NCBI RefSeq assembly: GCF_020889625.1
Contig: NZ_CP086380.1
Span: 1,445,001 to 1,509,000 of the forward strand
Length of the DNA stretch: 64,000 nucleotides
DNA from: Deinococcus radiophilus
GTDB lineage: Bacteria > Deinococcota > Deinococci > Deinococcales > Deinococcaceae
Direction of reading: 5' to 3'
Shown: piece by piece, positions 42,581-51,273 of the stretch
How the letters are laid out: each line of letters begins with the position of its first letter
Numbering within the stretch: position 1 is the stretch's first letter
Translations under genes and position numbers: made by a program
The notes under the pieces: model-generated
Databases searched by the model: none
The model's input: only the letters and a program-made list of their open reading frames with translations
Told to the model about the DNA's origin: nothing

Positions 42581-44416
42581 ATGCCACAGTACAAAGCCCC
42601 CCTGCGCGACATGCGCTTTGTGATGAACGAACTGCTCGGTGCCCCCCAAGCGCTGAGTGAAATGCCCTTTTTCAAGGATGCTGAAACTGCCGACAGCGAC
42701 CTGATCAACCAGGTGCTGGAAGAAGCGGCACGCTTTGTGGAAGGTGAGCTGCTGCCGCTGAATCAAGTCGGGGACCAGCAGGGCTGCACCCGCAGCGAGG
42801 ACGGCGAAGTCACCACCCCAGACGGCTTCAAAGCGGCTTACCAGAAGTATGTGCAGGCTGGATGGCCCGCGCTGTCCGCCGATCCGCAGTGGGGCGGCCA
42901 GGGCCTGCCTCATCTGGTGTCCAACGCAACACTCGAAATGATGAACAGCGCCAACATGGCCTGGGCCATGTACCCGGGCCTGACCCACGGCGCCGTGGCA
43001 GCCCTGAGCGAAGTGGGGAGCGAGGAACTTCAGGCTCAGTATCTGCCCAAGCTGGTCAGTGGCGAGTGGACCGGCACCATGTGTCTGACCGAGCCGCACG
43101 CTGGCACCGACCTGGGCATCATCCGCACCAAAGCAGCCGAGAACGGAGACGGCACCTACGCCATTACCGGCACCAAGATCTTTATCAGCGCGGGCGAGCA
43201 CGACCTGACCGACAACATCGTCCATCTGGTGCTGGCTCGCCTGGAGGGCAGCCCCGAAGGGACCAAGGGCATCTCGCTGTTCTTGGTGCCCAAGTTCATC
43301 CCGAACGCCGATGGCACCCCCGGCGAGCGCAACGGTGTAGTGTGCGGCAGCCTGGAACACAAGATGGGCATTCACGGCAACGCCACTGCCGTGCTGAACT
43401 TCGACGGCGCCAAAGGCTGGCTGGTCGGTGAGATCAACCGTGGCATGAACCACATGTTCATCATGATGAATGCGGCGCGGCTGGGCACCGGCATGCAGGG
43501 CCTGGGCCTGGGCGAAATCGCCTACCAGAATGCGGTGGCCTACGCCAAGGACCGCACCCAGATGCGGGCCACCCCCCGCGTGAACCCCGGCGAAAACGCC
43601 GACCCCATCATCATTCACCCCGACGTGCGCCGCATGCTGATGACGGGCCGGGCCTACAACGAGGCGGGCCGCGCCCTGGCGCTGTGGCTGGCGCTGAGCC
43701 TGGACACCGAGGCCCACCACCCCGATGAGAGCAAGCGGAAAGAAGCTGCCGATACGGTGGCGCTGCTGACGCCCATTGCCAAAGCGTTCATGACCGACAA
43801 CGGCTTCAACGTGGCCGTGCAGAGCCAGCAGGTCTTTGGCGGGCACGGCTACATTGCCGAGTGGGGCATGGAGCAGTATGTCCGCGACGCCCGCATCGGG
43901 CAGATCTACGAAGGCACCAACGGCATTCAGGCGCTGGACCTGCTGGGCCGCAAGGTGTTGATGGACGGCGGCAAGAAATTGCAGGCGCTGGCCGGCACCC
44001 TGCAAGCCTTTGCCGACAAGCACGAAGACGACGAAGTGGTGGGCGATTACATCAACCAGCTGGGCAAAGCGGCCAATCAGCTGGCCACCCTGACCATGTT
44101 GGTCGGCCAGAAGGCGATGGACAGCGGCGACAAGGGACAGGACGAGGTCAACGCCGTGGCGGTGGACTATCTGCGCTACTTCGGGCATGTGGTGTATGGC
44201 TACCTGTGGGCCCGTATGGCGAAAATCGCCGCTGACAAGGTGGCTGCTGGTGAGGACGAAGGCGGCTTTTATCAGGCCAAGCTGGATACGGCCCGCTTCT
44301 ACTTTGACCGCCTGTTCACCGAAACCAAGAGCCTGTCACAGACCATCAAGGCTGGCGGCGAGAGCCTGGACTTTGATCTGAAGGGCATGTTCGGTTTCGA
44401 GCCAGAAGGCGCCTGA
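42581..44416 (+). CDS. Acyl-CoA dehydrogenase, long form
   Basis: This FAD enzyme performs the first step of fatty-acid beta-oxidation. At 611 residues it belongs to the long form with an extra C-terminal domain (about 455-611), as in FadE-like and DmdC-type proteins. Visible are the N-terminal MPQYKAPLRDMRFVMNEL, TMCLTEPHAGTDLGIIRTKA (FAD/substrate loop, about 165-184), and VFGGHGYIAEWGMEQYVRDA and YEGTNGIQALDLLGRK near the catalytic site. A strong ribosome binding site AAGGAG lies 7 bases upstream of the ATG. It has its own promoter. A GC-rich hairpin with T run follows the stop. Confidence 0.95.
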   Translation: MPQYKAPLRDMRFVMNELLGAPQALSEMPFFKDAETADSDLINQVLEEAARFVEGELLPLNQVGDQQGCTRSEDGEVTTPDGFKAAYQKYVQAGWPALSADPQWGGQGLPHLVSNATLEMMNSANMAWAMYPGLTHGAVAALSEVGSEELQAQYLPKLVSGEWTGTMCLTEPHAGTDLGIIRTKAAENGDGTYAITGTKIFISAGEHDLTDNIVHLVLARLEGSPEGTKGISLFLVPKFIPNADGTPGERNGVVCGSLEHKMGIHGNATAVLNFDGAKGWLVGEINRGMNHMFIMMNAARLGTGMQGLGLGEIAYQNAVAYAKDRTQMRATPRVNPGENADPIIIHPDVRRMLMTGRAYNEAGRALALWLALSLDTEAHHPDESKRKEAADTVALLTPIAKAFMTDNGFNVAVQSQQVFGGHGYIAEWGMEQYVRDARIGQIYEGTNGIQALDLLGRKVLMDGGKKLQALAGTLQAFADKHEDDEVVGDYINQLGKAANQLATLTMLVGQKAMDSGDKGQDEVNAVAVDYLRYFGHVVYGYLWARMAKIAADKVAAGEDEGGFYQAKLDTARFYFDRLFTETKSLSQTIKAGGESLDFDLKGMFGFEPEGA

Positions 44417-44430
44417 ACGCGCCCATCTCC

Positions 44431-44463
44431 TGCCCCCTGCCCAGTGGGTGGGGGGCTGTTTTT
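44431..44463 (+). terminator. Terminator after the acyl-CoA dehydrogenase gene
   Basis: GC-rich arms (CCCCCTGCCCA and TGGGTGGGGGG) form a hairpin followed by five T bases just after the stop codon of the gene. Confidence 0.65.
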
Positions 44464-44489
44464 ACATCCAGAGGCAGACCCAAGGAGCG

Positions 44490-44723
44490 TCACTGAAAAT
44501 CAATTTGAATGGGGTTACCGTCCGCCGCACTGAGCCGCAGTCCGACAAGATTGCCTGCTTCATCTTTTACCGCTTCCCAGGTGTAGCCATGAGCCTGTAA
44601 GGTATCGGCCAGACTGAAGGCAAAAAGGCTGTGGTGGGTCGCCTGCGTCAGCCGATAGCGCGCCACCGAATCGCGCAGCAGTTCCGCTGTGGTGGGTTGG
44701 GGATGTTGGGCCAACGCTTCCAA
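44490..44723 (-). CDS. Small hypothetical protein next to the SMI1/KNR4 gene
   Basis: The frame starts with TTG at 44723 and gives 77 residues: RYRLTQATHHSLFAFSLADT in the middle and ending NPIQIDF. I do not recognise it. It begins 21 bases after the SMI1-like gene ends, on the same strand, so both could be co-transcribed. The non-ATG start and lack of a clear ribosome binding site leave doubt that it is translated; it could also be a broken piece of a longer gene. Confidence 0.4.
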   Translation of the reverse strand: MEALAQHPQPTTAELLRDSVARYRLTQATHHSLFAFSLADTLQAHGYTWEAVKDEAGNLVGLRLSAADGNPIQIDFQ

Positions 44724-44744
44724 CAGCGGCCTGACTATGCCAGG

Positions 44745-45518
44745 CTAGAAGATGCCTTGTTCCAAGTTGCTTGCTAGCGCTTCGCGCAGGTAAGGCATGG
44801 CCGCTGCGCCCAACTCGCTCATCAGTTTTTCGGTAGCAAATGGAACATGCGTGGACGCATAACTCCCCTCTTCTACCAGGGGCGTGAGCAGTGGCAGCAA
44901 CGCAGGGGATTCCCCCACTGGGCATAGCTTCAGCAGATTCGCGGACCAGTAGTCATATTCATAAGCGGTCTGCGCCTCCGCTAAAGCCGCTTTCGCCTCA
45001 GCAAACGCCGCCAACTGCTGTGTGTCGGCTGGCCCCTGATTCGGAAAGTCGGTGGGATAGCAGTACTCCTTGTCTTGCGCCGCCTCTATCATGGCAGCAT
45101 AAAAATTTTCCAATGAGCGCCACTGTGGGGCAATGCTCCAGGGAATTTCATGATGCAACTCGCCCACCATGCCACGCCGCGCCCCTCTCAGGAAATACAC
45201 CATAAAGTTGCCGCCTACGTCACCCCACAGCACCACGATGCCCTGCTGCAAATCAGGCAAATCGTCTAGGAGTGGTACATCCAGAGTCATTTCTTCGTGG
45301 GCCGCTATAGCTTCAGACACAGATAAGAGGCGGAAAGGCATCGCCACCCCTTTTCCCTCGGGCTGACCGTCGTGGTCGCAGTACAGAGTATGCAATTCTT
45401 GAGGAAGTTCTACGCCCCACACGTCTTCCAACGCATCGAAAGCCGCTTGAGTCACGGGAGGGTTGACTGCCAAACCAGCGCGGCGCACCTGTTCGGCAGG
45501 AGTAAGCTCGGCAGACAT
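44745..45518 (-). CDS. SMI1/KNR4-family protein
   Basis: The 257-residue protein has a SUKH/SMI1 fold: FDALEDVWGVELPQELHTLY, then HDGQPEGKG, MPFRLLSVSEAIAAHEEM, and GIVVLWGDVGGNFMVYFLRG (about residues 30-115), all typical. In bacteria these often serve as immunity proteins against polymorphic toxins or as binding modules. The C-terminal half (about 150-257) is helical and not recognised. No toxin gene is next to it in this window. The ATG at 45518 is preferred to a TTG six bases upstream. Confidence 0.8.
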   Translation of the reverse strand: MSAELTPAEQVRRAGLAVNPPVTQAAFDALEDVWGVELPQELHTLYCDHDGQPEGKGVAMPFRLLSVSEAIAAHEEMTLDVPLLDDLPDLQQGIVVLWGDVGGNFMVYFLRGARRGMVGELHHEIPWSIAPQWRSLENFYAAMIEAAQDKEYCYPTDFPNQGPADTQQLAAFAEAKAALAEAQTAYEYDYWSANLLKLCPVGESPALLPLLTPLVEEGSYASTHVPFATEKLMSELGAAAMPYLREALASNLEQGIF

Positions 45519-45615
45519 ACCCAAATCGTAACGCAGGTTAGGCTTGTCTCAGTGCTCACAAGTGGTCTGCGGCGCGGCCCACCCCCGCCCTCTGCTCCTT
45601 CCCGCGCCTTGTGGG

Positions 45616-45621
45616 TACAAT
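45616..45621 (+). promoter_or_regulatory. Likely -10 element of the corA leader transcript
   Basis: TACAAT lies about 100 bases before the first leader ORF. No good -35 is visible. An eight-base hairpin GGGCCGCA/TGCGGCCC (45638-45645, 45666-45673) follows in the transcript. Confidence 0.45.
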
Positions 45622-45719
45622 AGATACGCCCAAATGTGGGCCGCAGCCTGACTTTCTCCGTCTTGTGCGGCCCCCCTTGCTTGTGAGCGCCTGTTTCCAG
45701 AAACGAAGGAGGTGAACCG

Positions 45720-45836
45720 ATGAACCCTACACAGACCGACTCAGAACCCCCCAGTTCCGGCTTAGCGGCCCTTCATCTTTCGCCCCTGACCCTGACTTTC
45801 TGGGAGGCCCACCCATGTATCACCTCACCGACCTGA
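45720..45836 (+). CDS. Leader ORF 1 upstream of corA
   Basis: A 38-residue ORF has the strongest ribosome binding site here (GAAGGAGGTGAACCG before ATG 45720). Its product begins MNPTQTDSEPPSSG and is proline- and threonine-rich, with no transmembrane helix. It overlaps the second leader ORF. Proline-rich leaders of Mg2+ transporter genes, such as mgtL and corL of Salmonella, control transcription by translation; this could be analogous, though not proven. Confidence 0.5.
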   Translation: MNPTQTDSEPPSSGLAALHLSPLTLTFWEAHPCITSPT

Positions 45837-45877
45837 GCCACCGCCTGCCGCTGAACCCGGAGGCCCGCCGATGCTGA
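45815..45877 (+). CDS. Leader ORF 2 upstream of corA
   Basis: A 20-residue ORF (MYHLTDLSHRLPLNPEARRC) starts at 45815 behind GGGAGG and overlaps both the end of leader ORF 1 and the first seven bases of corA, whose ATG is at 45871. The overlaps would couple translation of all three. A leader-peptide role is plausible; a chance ORF is possible. Confidence 0.45.
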   Translation: MYHLTDLSHRLPLNPEARRC

Positions 45878-46806
45878 CCTACTACCGCTCCGTGGGAGGC
45901 AAGCTGACGACCATCCAGGGCTACACCGACGGCTGCTGGATCAACGCCACTGACCCCACCATTGAGGAATTGGCCCGCATCAGCCGCGAGACTGGACTGG
46001 ACATCGATGTGCTGAGCTATCCGCTTGACCCGGACGAACGTTCCCGTTTCGAGCGCGAGGACGGCGAGCTCTTGATCATCATGCAGACCAGTTACCGCTT
46101 GCCTGAGGACGAAAGTGTCCCCTACGACACCGTGCCCCTCGGTATTCTGCACACCGACCACTGCATCGTGACCATCTGCGCCATAGAGAACCCGCTGATT
46201 CGCGACGTGGTGAGCGGTTTCGTGCGGCGTATCAGTACGGCCAAGAAAAATCGGCTGACGCTGCAACTGTTCCTCCGCAACGCCCAACGCTTCCTGATCG
46301 ACATCCGCCAGATCAACCGCGACGTGGAGCAGATCGAGGACCGGCTGGAAAACAGCACCCGCAACGAGGAACTTCTTGATCTGCTGAACTTCGAAAAGAG
46401 CATGGTGTATTTCATCACCGGCCTCAAGGCCAACGAGGCGATGATGGAGCGGGCCAAACGCGACCGGATTTTCCAGACCTACGAGGACGACGCCGACCTG
46501 CTGGATGACGTGCTGATCGAGAACCTTCAGGCGATCGAGATGGCGACCATCACCTCCAACATTCTGGGCAGCATGATGGGCGCCTTCGGCAGCGTGATCA
46601 GCAACAACGTGAACCAAGTCATGAAGACCCTGACGGTGGTATCGGCCATTTTCCTGCCGCTGACGTTTATGGCGGGCATCTGGGGCATGAACTTCGAGCA
46701 TATGCCGGAGCTGAACCAGCCCTGGGGCTATGCCGCTGCCCTGAGCAGCATGGCCGCCGTGGCTGCTGGGATGTTCGTATTTTTCCGGCGCCAGGGGTGG
46801 TGGTAG
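45871..46806 (+). CDS. corA: CorA-family Mg2+ (Co2+/Ni2+) channel
   Basis: CorA is a pentameric divalent cation channel. The 311-residue protein has a large cytosolic domain (about 1-250) with acidic helices (EQIEDRLENSTRNEELLDLL), then TM1 with the selectivity motif GMNFEHMPEL (about 270-279) and TM2 (YAAALSSMAAVAAGMFVFF), ending with basic residues. The length is normal. GGAGG precedes the ATG. Two leader ORFs overlap it at the 5' end, which suggests regulated translation, perhaps by Mg2+. Confidence 0.95.
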   Translation: MLTYYRSVGGKLTTIQGYTDGCWINATDPTIEELARISRETGLDIDVLSYPLDPDERSRFEREDGELLIIMQTSYRLPEDESVPYDTVPLGILHTDHCIVTICAIENPLIRDVVSGFVRRISTAKKNRLTLQLFLRNAQRFLIDIRQINRDVEQIEDRLENSTRNEELLDLLNFEKSMVYFITGLKANEAMMERAKRDRIFQTYEDDADLLDDVLIENLQAIEMATITSNILGSMMGAFGSVISNNVNQVMKTLTVVSAIFLPLTFMAGIWGMNFEHMPELNQPWGYAAALSSMAAVAAGMFVFFRRQGWW

Positions 46807-46957
46807 CGCTTAAAGCATTTGACAAAAAGACACCGTATCTTTTTGGCGAGCAGAGCGAGTACAAAAGGGTGAGCAGGACGGAAAATGGAGCGAGTAAGAG
46901 TGCCTTTCTCTTGCTCGCGTAATTTGGACTGGCACAGCTCCGCAGGAGAGAACTGCT

Positions 46958-47461
46958 CTAGCGGGTGGCCGTGTGCCCGTGTTCACAACTCTGCCCGGCT
47001 TCAGGAGCCGTAGGCGCATCCAAGAACTCGCCAATAAAATGCTGCAAGCGGGGATCTGCTGCGCTCTCGGCGCTCAACTGGGCGTTCCAGGCGGTGACCA
47101 CCACCGGGGCTGTCTGCTCTGGTTCGGGGCTGAGCAGCACCTTGTGTCCCTGGGCCAGTGCGGCCAGCGGCGCCGGGTCCACCACCCGATCGGGGCGGTA
47201 AGTCAGCCAGACTGCGCCATGCGAAAGGCTGTGCAGGGCGTACTCAGGATGAATTGGGGAGGTGTACACCCCGCAGCTCTGCCACAGCGCATTATGGTTG
47301 CCATAAGGCGGCGGTATGAGGTCATAGGCCAGCGACCCGGAACGGTGCTGCCCGGCTGGAGCCTCATAACGCAGTACTCCTGCCAGATGCCGCTCTGGAG
47401 CAGGCCCACAGGCGACCAGCAGCAGCAAAGCGATCAAGAAGGAGCGATACACGCAGAACAT
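46958..47461 (-). CDS. DUF3105-containing lipoprotein
   Basis: The 167-residue protein starts with a lipoprotein signal, MFCVYRSFLIALLLLVACGP, lipobox LVAC. The mature part has PPYGNHNALWQSCGVYTSPI and LHSLSHGAVWLTYRP, the conserved core of DUF3105. The conserved histidines, cysteine and tryptophans suggest a metal or redox site on the outer face of the membrane, but function is unknown. Start at the ATG 47461 is chosen since the signal peptide is then complete. A hairpin lies upstream (47480-47512), ending the vanW gene. Confidence 0.82.
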   Translation of the reverse strand: MFCVYRSFLIALLLLVACGPAPERHLAGVLRYEAPAGQHRSGSLAYDLIPPPYGNHNALWQSCGVYTSPIHPEYALHSLSHGAVWLTYRPDRVVDPAPLAALAQGHKVLLSPEPEQTAPVVVTAWNAQLSAESAADPRLQHFIGEFLDAPTAPEAGQSCEHGHTATR

Positions 47462-47479
47462 ACTAAAGCTAAAGGCAAA

Positions 47480-47512
47480 GGGCAGAGAGCCCATATGCTC
47501 AGCCCTCTGCCC
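47480..47512 (-). terminator. Terminator after the vanW gene
   Basis: Arms GGGCAGAG (47480-47487) and CTCTGCCC (47505-47512) flank a 17-base loop with an inner GGGC/GCCC possibility, between the vanW stop and the next minus-strand gene. Confidence 0.5.
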
Positions 47513-47544
47513 TCTGCTTCAAGCGGCGCGTCAGCGCCCTAAGC

Positions 47545-48777
47545 TTATCTGCCGACCAGGAAAATGTTCGGCCAGGCGCGGTAGTTGCTGGTCAGGGTTT
47601 CCTTCTTGAAAGTCTGACCGTTCCTCACGAACAGGCGGTCCACTTCCAGCGTGCCGCCAGGGGCAGCCCAATCCACCTGCTTGCGCTGACCAGAGGCCAG
47701 AGTATCGGTCTGGATGGTGCGGTCAGCAGGCGCAGGCGTGCTCTTGATCACACGCGGCTCGGACAGCTTGACCTGGAAGTCACGCGGCTTGCCGAAGGAA
47801 TACACGTTGAACTCGCCGGTTTCGTCATTCCAGTCGGTCTGGAACCAGATGGCCCCGCCAGTATCGTTGGCGAACTTGAGGTCCAGGGTGGGTTGATAGA
47901 TGGCGGCGTCCAGGCCCTGCGGCTTGTAGTAGCTCACTTGATAAGAGTGCGTATGGCGCTCACGCACCGGCAAGCCCGCCATGTACAGGCTGCGGAACAC
48001 GGTGGTGCTGACCTGGCAAATACCGCCGCCCAGGCCCTCTTCGGTACGGTCCCCGGCGATAATCAGGCCGTCCACATAGCCATTGCCCCGGCTGATCGGC
48101 CCCAGGAACTGATTAAAGGAAAAAGTGCCGCCTTCAAACAGGCGGTCCTTGAACTTGGAAGCGCCCACGTGAATGTTGGTCATCCGGGCCTTGGAGCTGC
48201 CCTTGTAGTTGGTATTCCCGGTGCCCAGATGCCCAGTGATCCCCCGGCTGATGAAGTAGTCCAGGGTACGCTGCGGGTGACTCTGCGCGGCGACCTTGGC
48301 CTGAGCGACCTGAATGCTGGGGTCCTTGATGGCGGCCAGCAACGCGGCACGGGTGGCGTCAGCGTCCAGCTTGAACAGATCGTGCTGCACCAACACCCAG
48401 CCGCCGCCCTGCTGCTTTTCAAAACGGGCACCGCCGCCAGCATTCAGCTCGGTCATCCAGCGGGTCAGGCCCTGTTCCAGGCTCTGGGTCACGGTCCCAC
48501 GCTGGCGGATAATCTGGGCGCGGCCCGCAGGAATGTTCATTTCCTTGGTCACGCGCACCTTGGTCTTCTGACCCGCAACGTAGGCAGGCACGTCTGCCTG
48601 AAAACGCAAGACCAGCGGCTGGGCCGGAGCAGTGAGCGTCTGCTGGGTAGCTGGCGTGGGTGCCGAGGGGCTAAACACCTGCGCTGGCAATTGAATAGCA
48701 GTGGTGCCGCTCTGGGCCAGGGCTGTAGCGCCGCCCATCAAGAGGGCAGCGCTGACCAGGGTTCGTGTGCACATCAT
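47545..48777 (-). CDS. VanW-family protein
   Basis: The 410-residue protein has a signal peptide (MMCTRTLVSAALLMGGATALAQ cut after ALA), about 170 residues of N-terminal domain with YVAGQKTKVRVTKEMNIP, and the VanW domain (about 215-345) with GTFSFNQFLGPISRGNGYVD, EEGLGGGICQVSTTVFRSLY (the ICQVSTT motif) and HTHSYQVSYY. A beta-rich G5-like end follows (GQRKQVDWAAPGGTLEVDR). VanW proteins are exported and probably act in peptidoglycan or surface modification; the catalytic role is not established. Confidence 0.9.
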   Translation of the reverse strand: MMCTRTLVSAALLMGGATALAQSGTTAIQLPAQVFSPSAPTPATQQTLTAPAQPLVLRFQADVPAYVAGQKTKVRVTKEMNIPAGRAQIIRQRGTVTQSLEQGLTRWMTELNAGGGARFEKQQGGGWVLVQHDLFKLDADATRAALLAAIKDPSIQVAQAKVAAQSHPQRTLDYFISRGITGHLGTGNTNYKGSSKARMTNIHVGASKFKDRLFEGGTFSFNQFLGPISRGNGYVDGLIIAGDRTEEGLGGGICQVSTTVFRSLYMAGLPVRERHTHSYQVSYYKPQGLDAAIYQPTLDLKFANDTGGAIWFQTDWNDETGEFNVYSFGKPRDFQVKLSEPRVIKSTPAPADRTIQTDTLASGQRKQVDWAAPGGTLEVDRLFVRNGQTFKKETLTSNYRAWPNIFLVGR

Positions 48778-48873
48778 GGCAATCAGTATCCCAGTTGGGG
48801 CTGATCCAAAAGTGACGGCAGTACTAACGTTGAGTGAGCCGTGTGAAGCCTAAGCCTGACCTGCGGCGCTGGA

Positions 48874-49932
48874 CTATGACCGAACTGAAGCTGTCCCACG
48901 CGGCTGACCACTCACCAGTTGCCGGGCAATCTCAGCCACGGCTTCTTCGGCATGGATGCGGCCATTTTCGATAAAGACCTGATTGGTCCGGCCAGCGTAA
49001 CCAGCACTCCCGGCCACGAACAGGCCCGCCACGGTGCTTTCATGGTGTTCGCTCAGGACCAAGCAGTCGTCCGGCTGGGTTTGCAAGTCCAGACCTGCCA
49101 GGAACGACAGGTCCGGCAGATACCCGGTCATGGCGAAAGTGAAATGGGTCGGCAACAGGAAGGTGGTCCCGTCCTCACGCTGCACCCGCACGCTGTCCGC
49201 CAGGATTTCTACCACTTGTGAGTTGAAATAAGCCTGAATGCGACCTTCTTTGATGCGGTTCTCCAGGTTGGGCTTGACCCAGTATTTAACGGTAGGCTTG
49301 ATGCCGTCCGCCCGGACCACCAGCGTTACATTGGCTCCGGCATTCATCAGGTCCAGGGCGGCGTCGGCGGCGGAGTTGCCCGCCCCGATGATGGTCACAT
49401 TCAGGCCGAAAAAGGGATGCGCCTCGGTGTAGTAGTGGCTGACATTTTCGCTGTCCTCGCCGGGAATGCCCAGCGGCACGGGGCTGTCGTAGTAGCCGGT
49501 CGCCACGATCACGCGCCGCGCTTCGACCACGCCCTGTGTGCCGTCCTGCGCCTCCACTTCCAGGGTGAATCCCGCCGGGGCCGCGTGAACTCGGTCCACC
49601 CGGGTGTACTGCCGCACGTTCAGCGCTTCAGCCTGCGTCACCTTGCGGTAGTACTGCAGAGCATCCGTACGCTTAGGCTTATCAAAGGGGCTGACGAATG
49701 GATGCCCGCCAATTTCCAGCTCTGGCGCAGTGGTGAAGAAAGTCATGTCGGTGGGATAATCAAAAATAGCGTTCACCACGCAGCCTTTTTCCAGGATCAC
49801 GTAGCTCAGGCCCGCACGCTTGCAGGCGATTCCGGCAGCCAGGCCCACTGGGCCGCCGCCCACAATGGCTACGTCGTACAGGCCACCAGTGGGTTCAGTG
49901 TTGGGAATATCAGGGTTAGGGTTACTGCTCAT
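48874..49932 (-). CDS. ypdA: YpdA-family FAD-dependent oxidoreductase, probable bacillithiol disulfide reductase
   Basis: The 352-residue protein has an N-terminal FAD motif [21 protein letters not shown] and an NADPH motif [21 protein letters not shown], with [24 protein letters not shown] and [20 protein letters not shown]. These fit YpdA, which reduces bacillithiol disulfide with NADPH in Firmicutes and Deinococcus. No CxxC disulfide is seen, as expected in this family. Start ATG 49932 (with TACTGT upstream) is better than the extension to 49953. It is divergent from rpsB. Confidence 0.88.
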   Translation of the reverse strand: MSSNPNPDIPNTEPTGGLYDVAIVGGGPVGLAAGIACKRAGLSYVILEKGCVVNAIFDYPTDMTFFTTAPELEIGGHPFVSPFDKPKRTDALQYYRKVTQAEALNVRQYTRVDRVHAAPAGFTLEVEAQDGTQGVVEARRVIVATGYYDSPVPLGIPGEDSENVSHYYTEAHPFFGLNVTIIGAGNSAADAALDLMNAGANVTLVVRADGIKPTVKYWVKPNLENRIKEGRIQAYFNSQVVEILADSVRVQREDGTTFLLPTHFTFAMTGYLPDLSFLAGLDLQTQPDDCLVLSEHHESTVAGLFVAGSAGYAGRTNQVFIENGRIHAEEAVAEIARQLVSGQPRGTASVRS

Positions 49933-50215
49933 GGACCACAGTATTCCACCCACCGGGAAGCTGCGTAGGTGATGGTCGCTGGAGTTGAGGGTCAGGAAGT
50001 GACCGCAGGGAACACCCTGGCATCACCCTCTGTTCTCTCGGGAGCGGCTTCCTTTCTGCTATACTTTCCGTTTGGGTGCCGTCCGTGACCTCTGGCCCCG
50101 CGCTGCTCAAGCGTCAGCGCCGGGAACTGGCTCCTACATCGCCCGCCTTACAGGGGCGGGGGCTGGCACGGCAAGCGGCAAAATTGAGGCCCGACAACGC
50201 TAAAAGGAGACTTCT
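49933..50215. other. Divergent ypdA-rpsB region and rpsB leader
   Basis: It holds a -10 box TATACT at 50060-50065, a GC-rich hairpin (CCCGCC...GGGGCGGG, about 50140-50160) and the rpsB ribosome binding site AAAGGAGAC. Long leaders before rpsB often serve S2 feedback control, but I see no specific known structure. Confidence 0.5.
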
Positions 50216-51028
50216 ATGTCTTACATCAGCATGAAGCAACTGCTGGAAGCCGGAGTTCACTTCGGTCACGAAACCAAGCGCTGGAACCCCAAGTTCGGCC
50301 GTTTCATCTTCGGTGAGCGCAACGGTATTTTCATCATTGACCTGCAAAAGACCCTCAAGCAGGTGGACCGCAGCTTTGACTTCATCAAAGACCTGGCTGA
50401 AAAGGGCGGCACGATCCTGTTCGTGGGAACCAAGAAGCAGGCCCAGGAAATCGTGGAGCTGGAAGCCCGCCGCACCGGGATGCCCTTTGTGACCAGCCGC
50501 TGGTTGGGTGGAATGCTGACCAACTACCGCACCATCCGCACCCGCGTGGACCGTCTGGACGAGCTGGATGAGCTGTTTGAATCCGGCCGCATCAACGACC
50601 GTCCCAAGGCCGAGCGCATTCAGCTGGGCAGCGAGCGTGACCGTCTGCAGCGCTTTGTGGGCGGCATCCGCAAGATGAACCGTCTGCCCGACGCCATCTT
50701 CGTGATCGACCCCACCAAAGAAGTCATCGCCGTCAAGGAAGCCAACAAACTGGGTATTCCCGTGATCGCACTGGCCGACACCGACTCCGACCCCGATGTC
50801 ATTGACTACATCGTGCCCGGCAACGACGACGCCATCCGCTCCATTCAGCTGATCACCCACCGCGTGGGCGACCTGCTGGTTGAAGCCCGTGGCGCGGACG
50901 AAGACGTGAGCGCCGGCAGCGAAGAGGGCGGCGAGCGCGTGAGCGAAAGCACTCCCGAAGTCGAAGCCGCTGAAGCTGGCGAGAGCGTAGAAAACGTTCA
51001 GATGACCAGCAGCCAGGGCCGCTCCTAA
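50216..51028 (+). CDS. rpsB: 30S ribosomal protein S2
   Basis: S2 sits on the back of the small subunit. The 270-residue protein has ISMKQLLEAGVHFGHETKRW, GERNGIFIIDLQKTLKQVD, VGTKKQAQEIVELEARRTGM and VTSRWLGGMLTNYRTIRTRV, all family landmarks, and a long acidic C-terminal tail (GADEDVSAGSEEGGERVSES, then ESVENVQMTS). It heads the rpsB-tsf-pyrH-frr-cdsA run, a common arrangement. A hairpin with T run after the stop suggests transcription partly ends before tsf. Confidence 0.98.
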   Translation: MSYISMKQLLEAGVHFGHETKRWNPKFGRFIFGERNGIFIIDLQKTLKQVDRSFDFIKDLAEKGGTILFVGTKKQAQEIVELEARRTGMPFVTSRWLGGMLTNYRTIRTRVDRLDELDELFESGRINDRPKAERIQLGSERDRLQRFVGGIRKMNRLPDAIFVIDPTKEVIAVKEANKLGIPVIALADTDSDPDVIDYIVPGNDDAIRSIQLITHRVGDLLVEARGADEDVSAGSEEGGERVSESTPEVEAAEAGESVENVQMTSSQGRS

Positions 51029-51040
51029 GCACCCTCGTCT

Positions 51041-51084
51041 GGGGAGAGCGGCCACGCGGTAAGCGGGCTTCTCTCCCTTTTTTT
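51041..51084 (+). terminator. Terminator or attenuator between rpsB and tsf
   Basis: Arms GGGAGAG (51042-51048) and CTCTCCC (51071-51077), strengthened by inner pairs, are followed by seven T bases. It probably sets the ratio of S2 to EF-Ts. tsf has a TAGAAT (51171-51176) -10 box of its own. Confidence 0.75.
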
Positions 51085-51273
51085 GCAGCGGTACATGCTG
51101 CTCAGGTCAGGTTTTTAAGCTGAAGGAACGCCTAGGTCGTGTGCCCTCCCTTTCTGGTGCGGCCAGCCGCTAGAATCCTGAAGGCTGGTGGGGCCTACAG
51201 ACAGCAATATTCAGGCTCAGGCTCTCCCTCTGACCACTCATCCCCGACCACAGACCCTAAGGAGGTCACCCCC

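Noticed and set aside
42557..44188. A 543-codon minus-strand frame opposite the acyl-CoA dehydrogenase gene
   Set aside because: Antisense shadow of a certain gene; no motif and no ribosome binding site.
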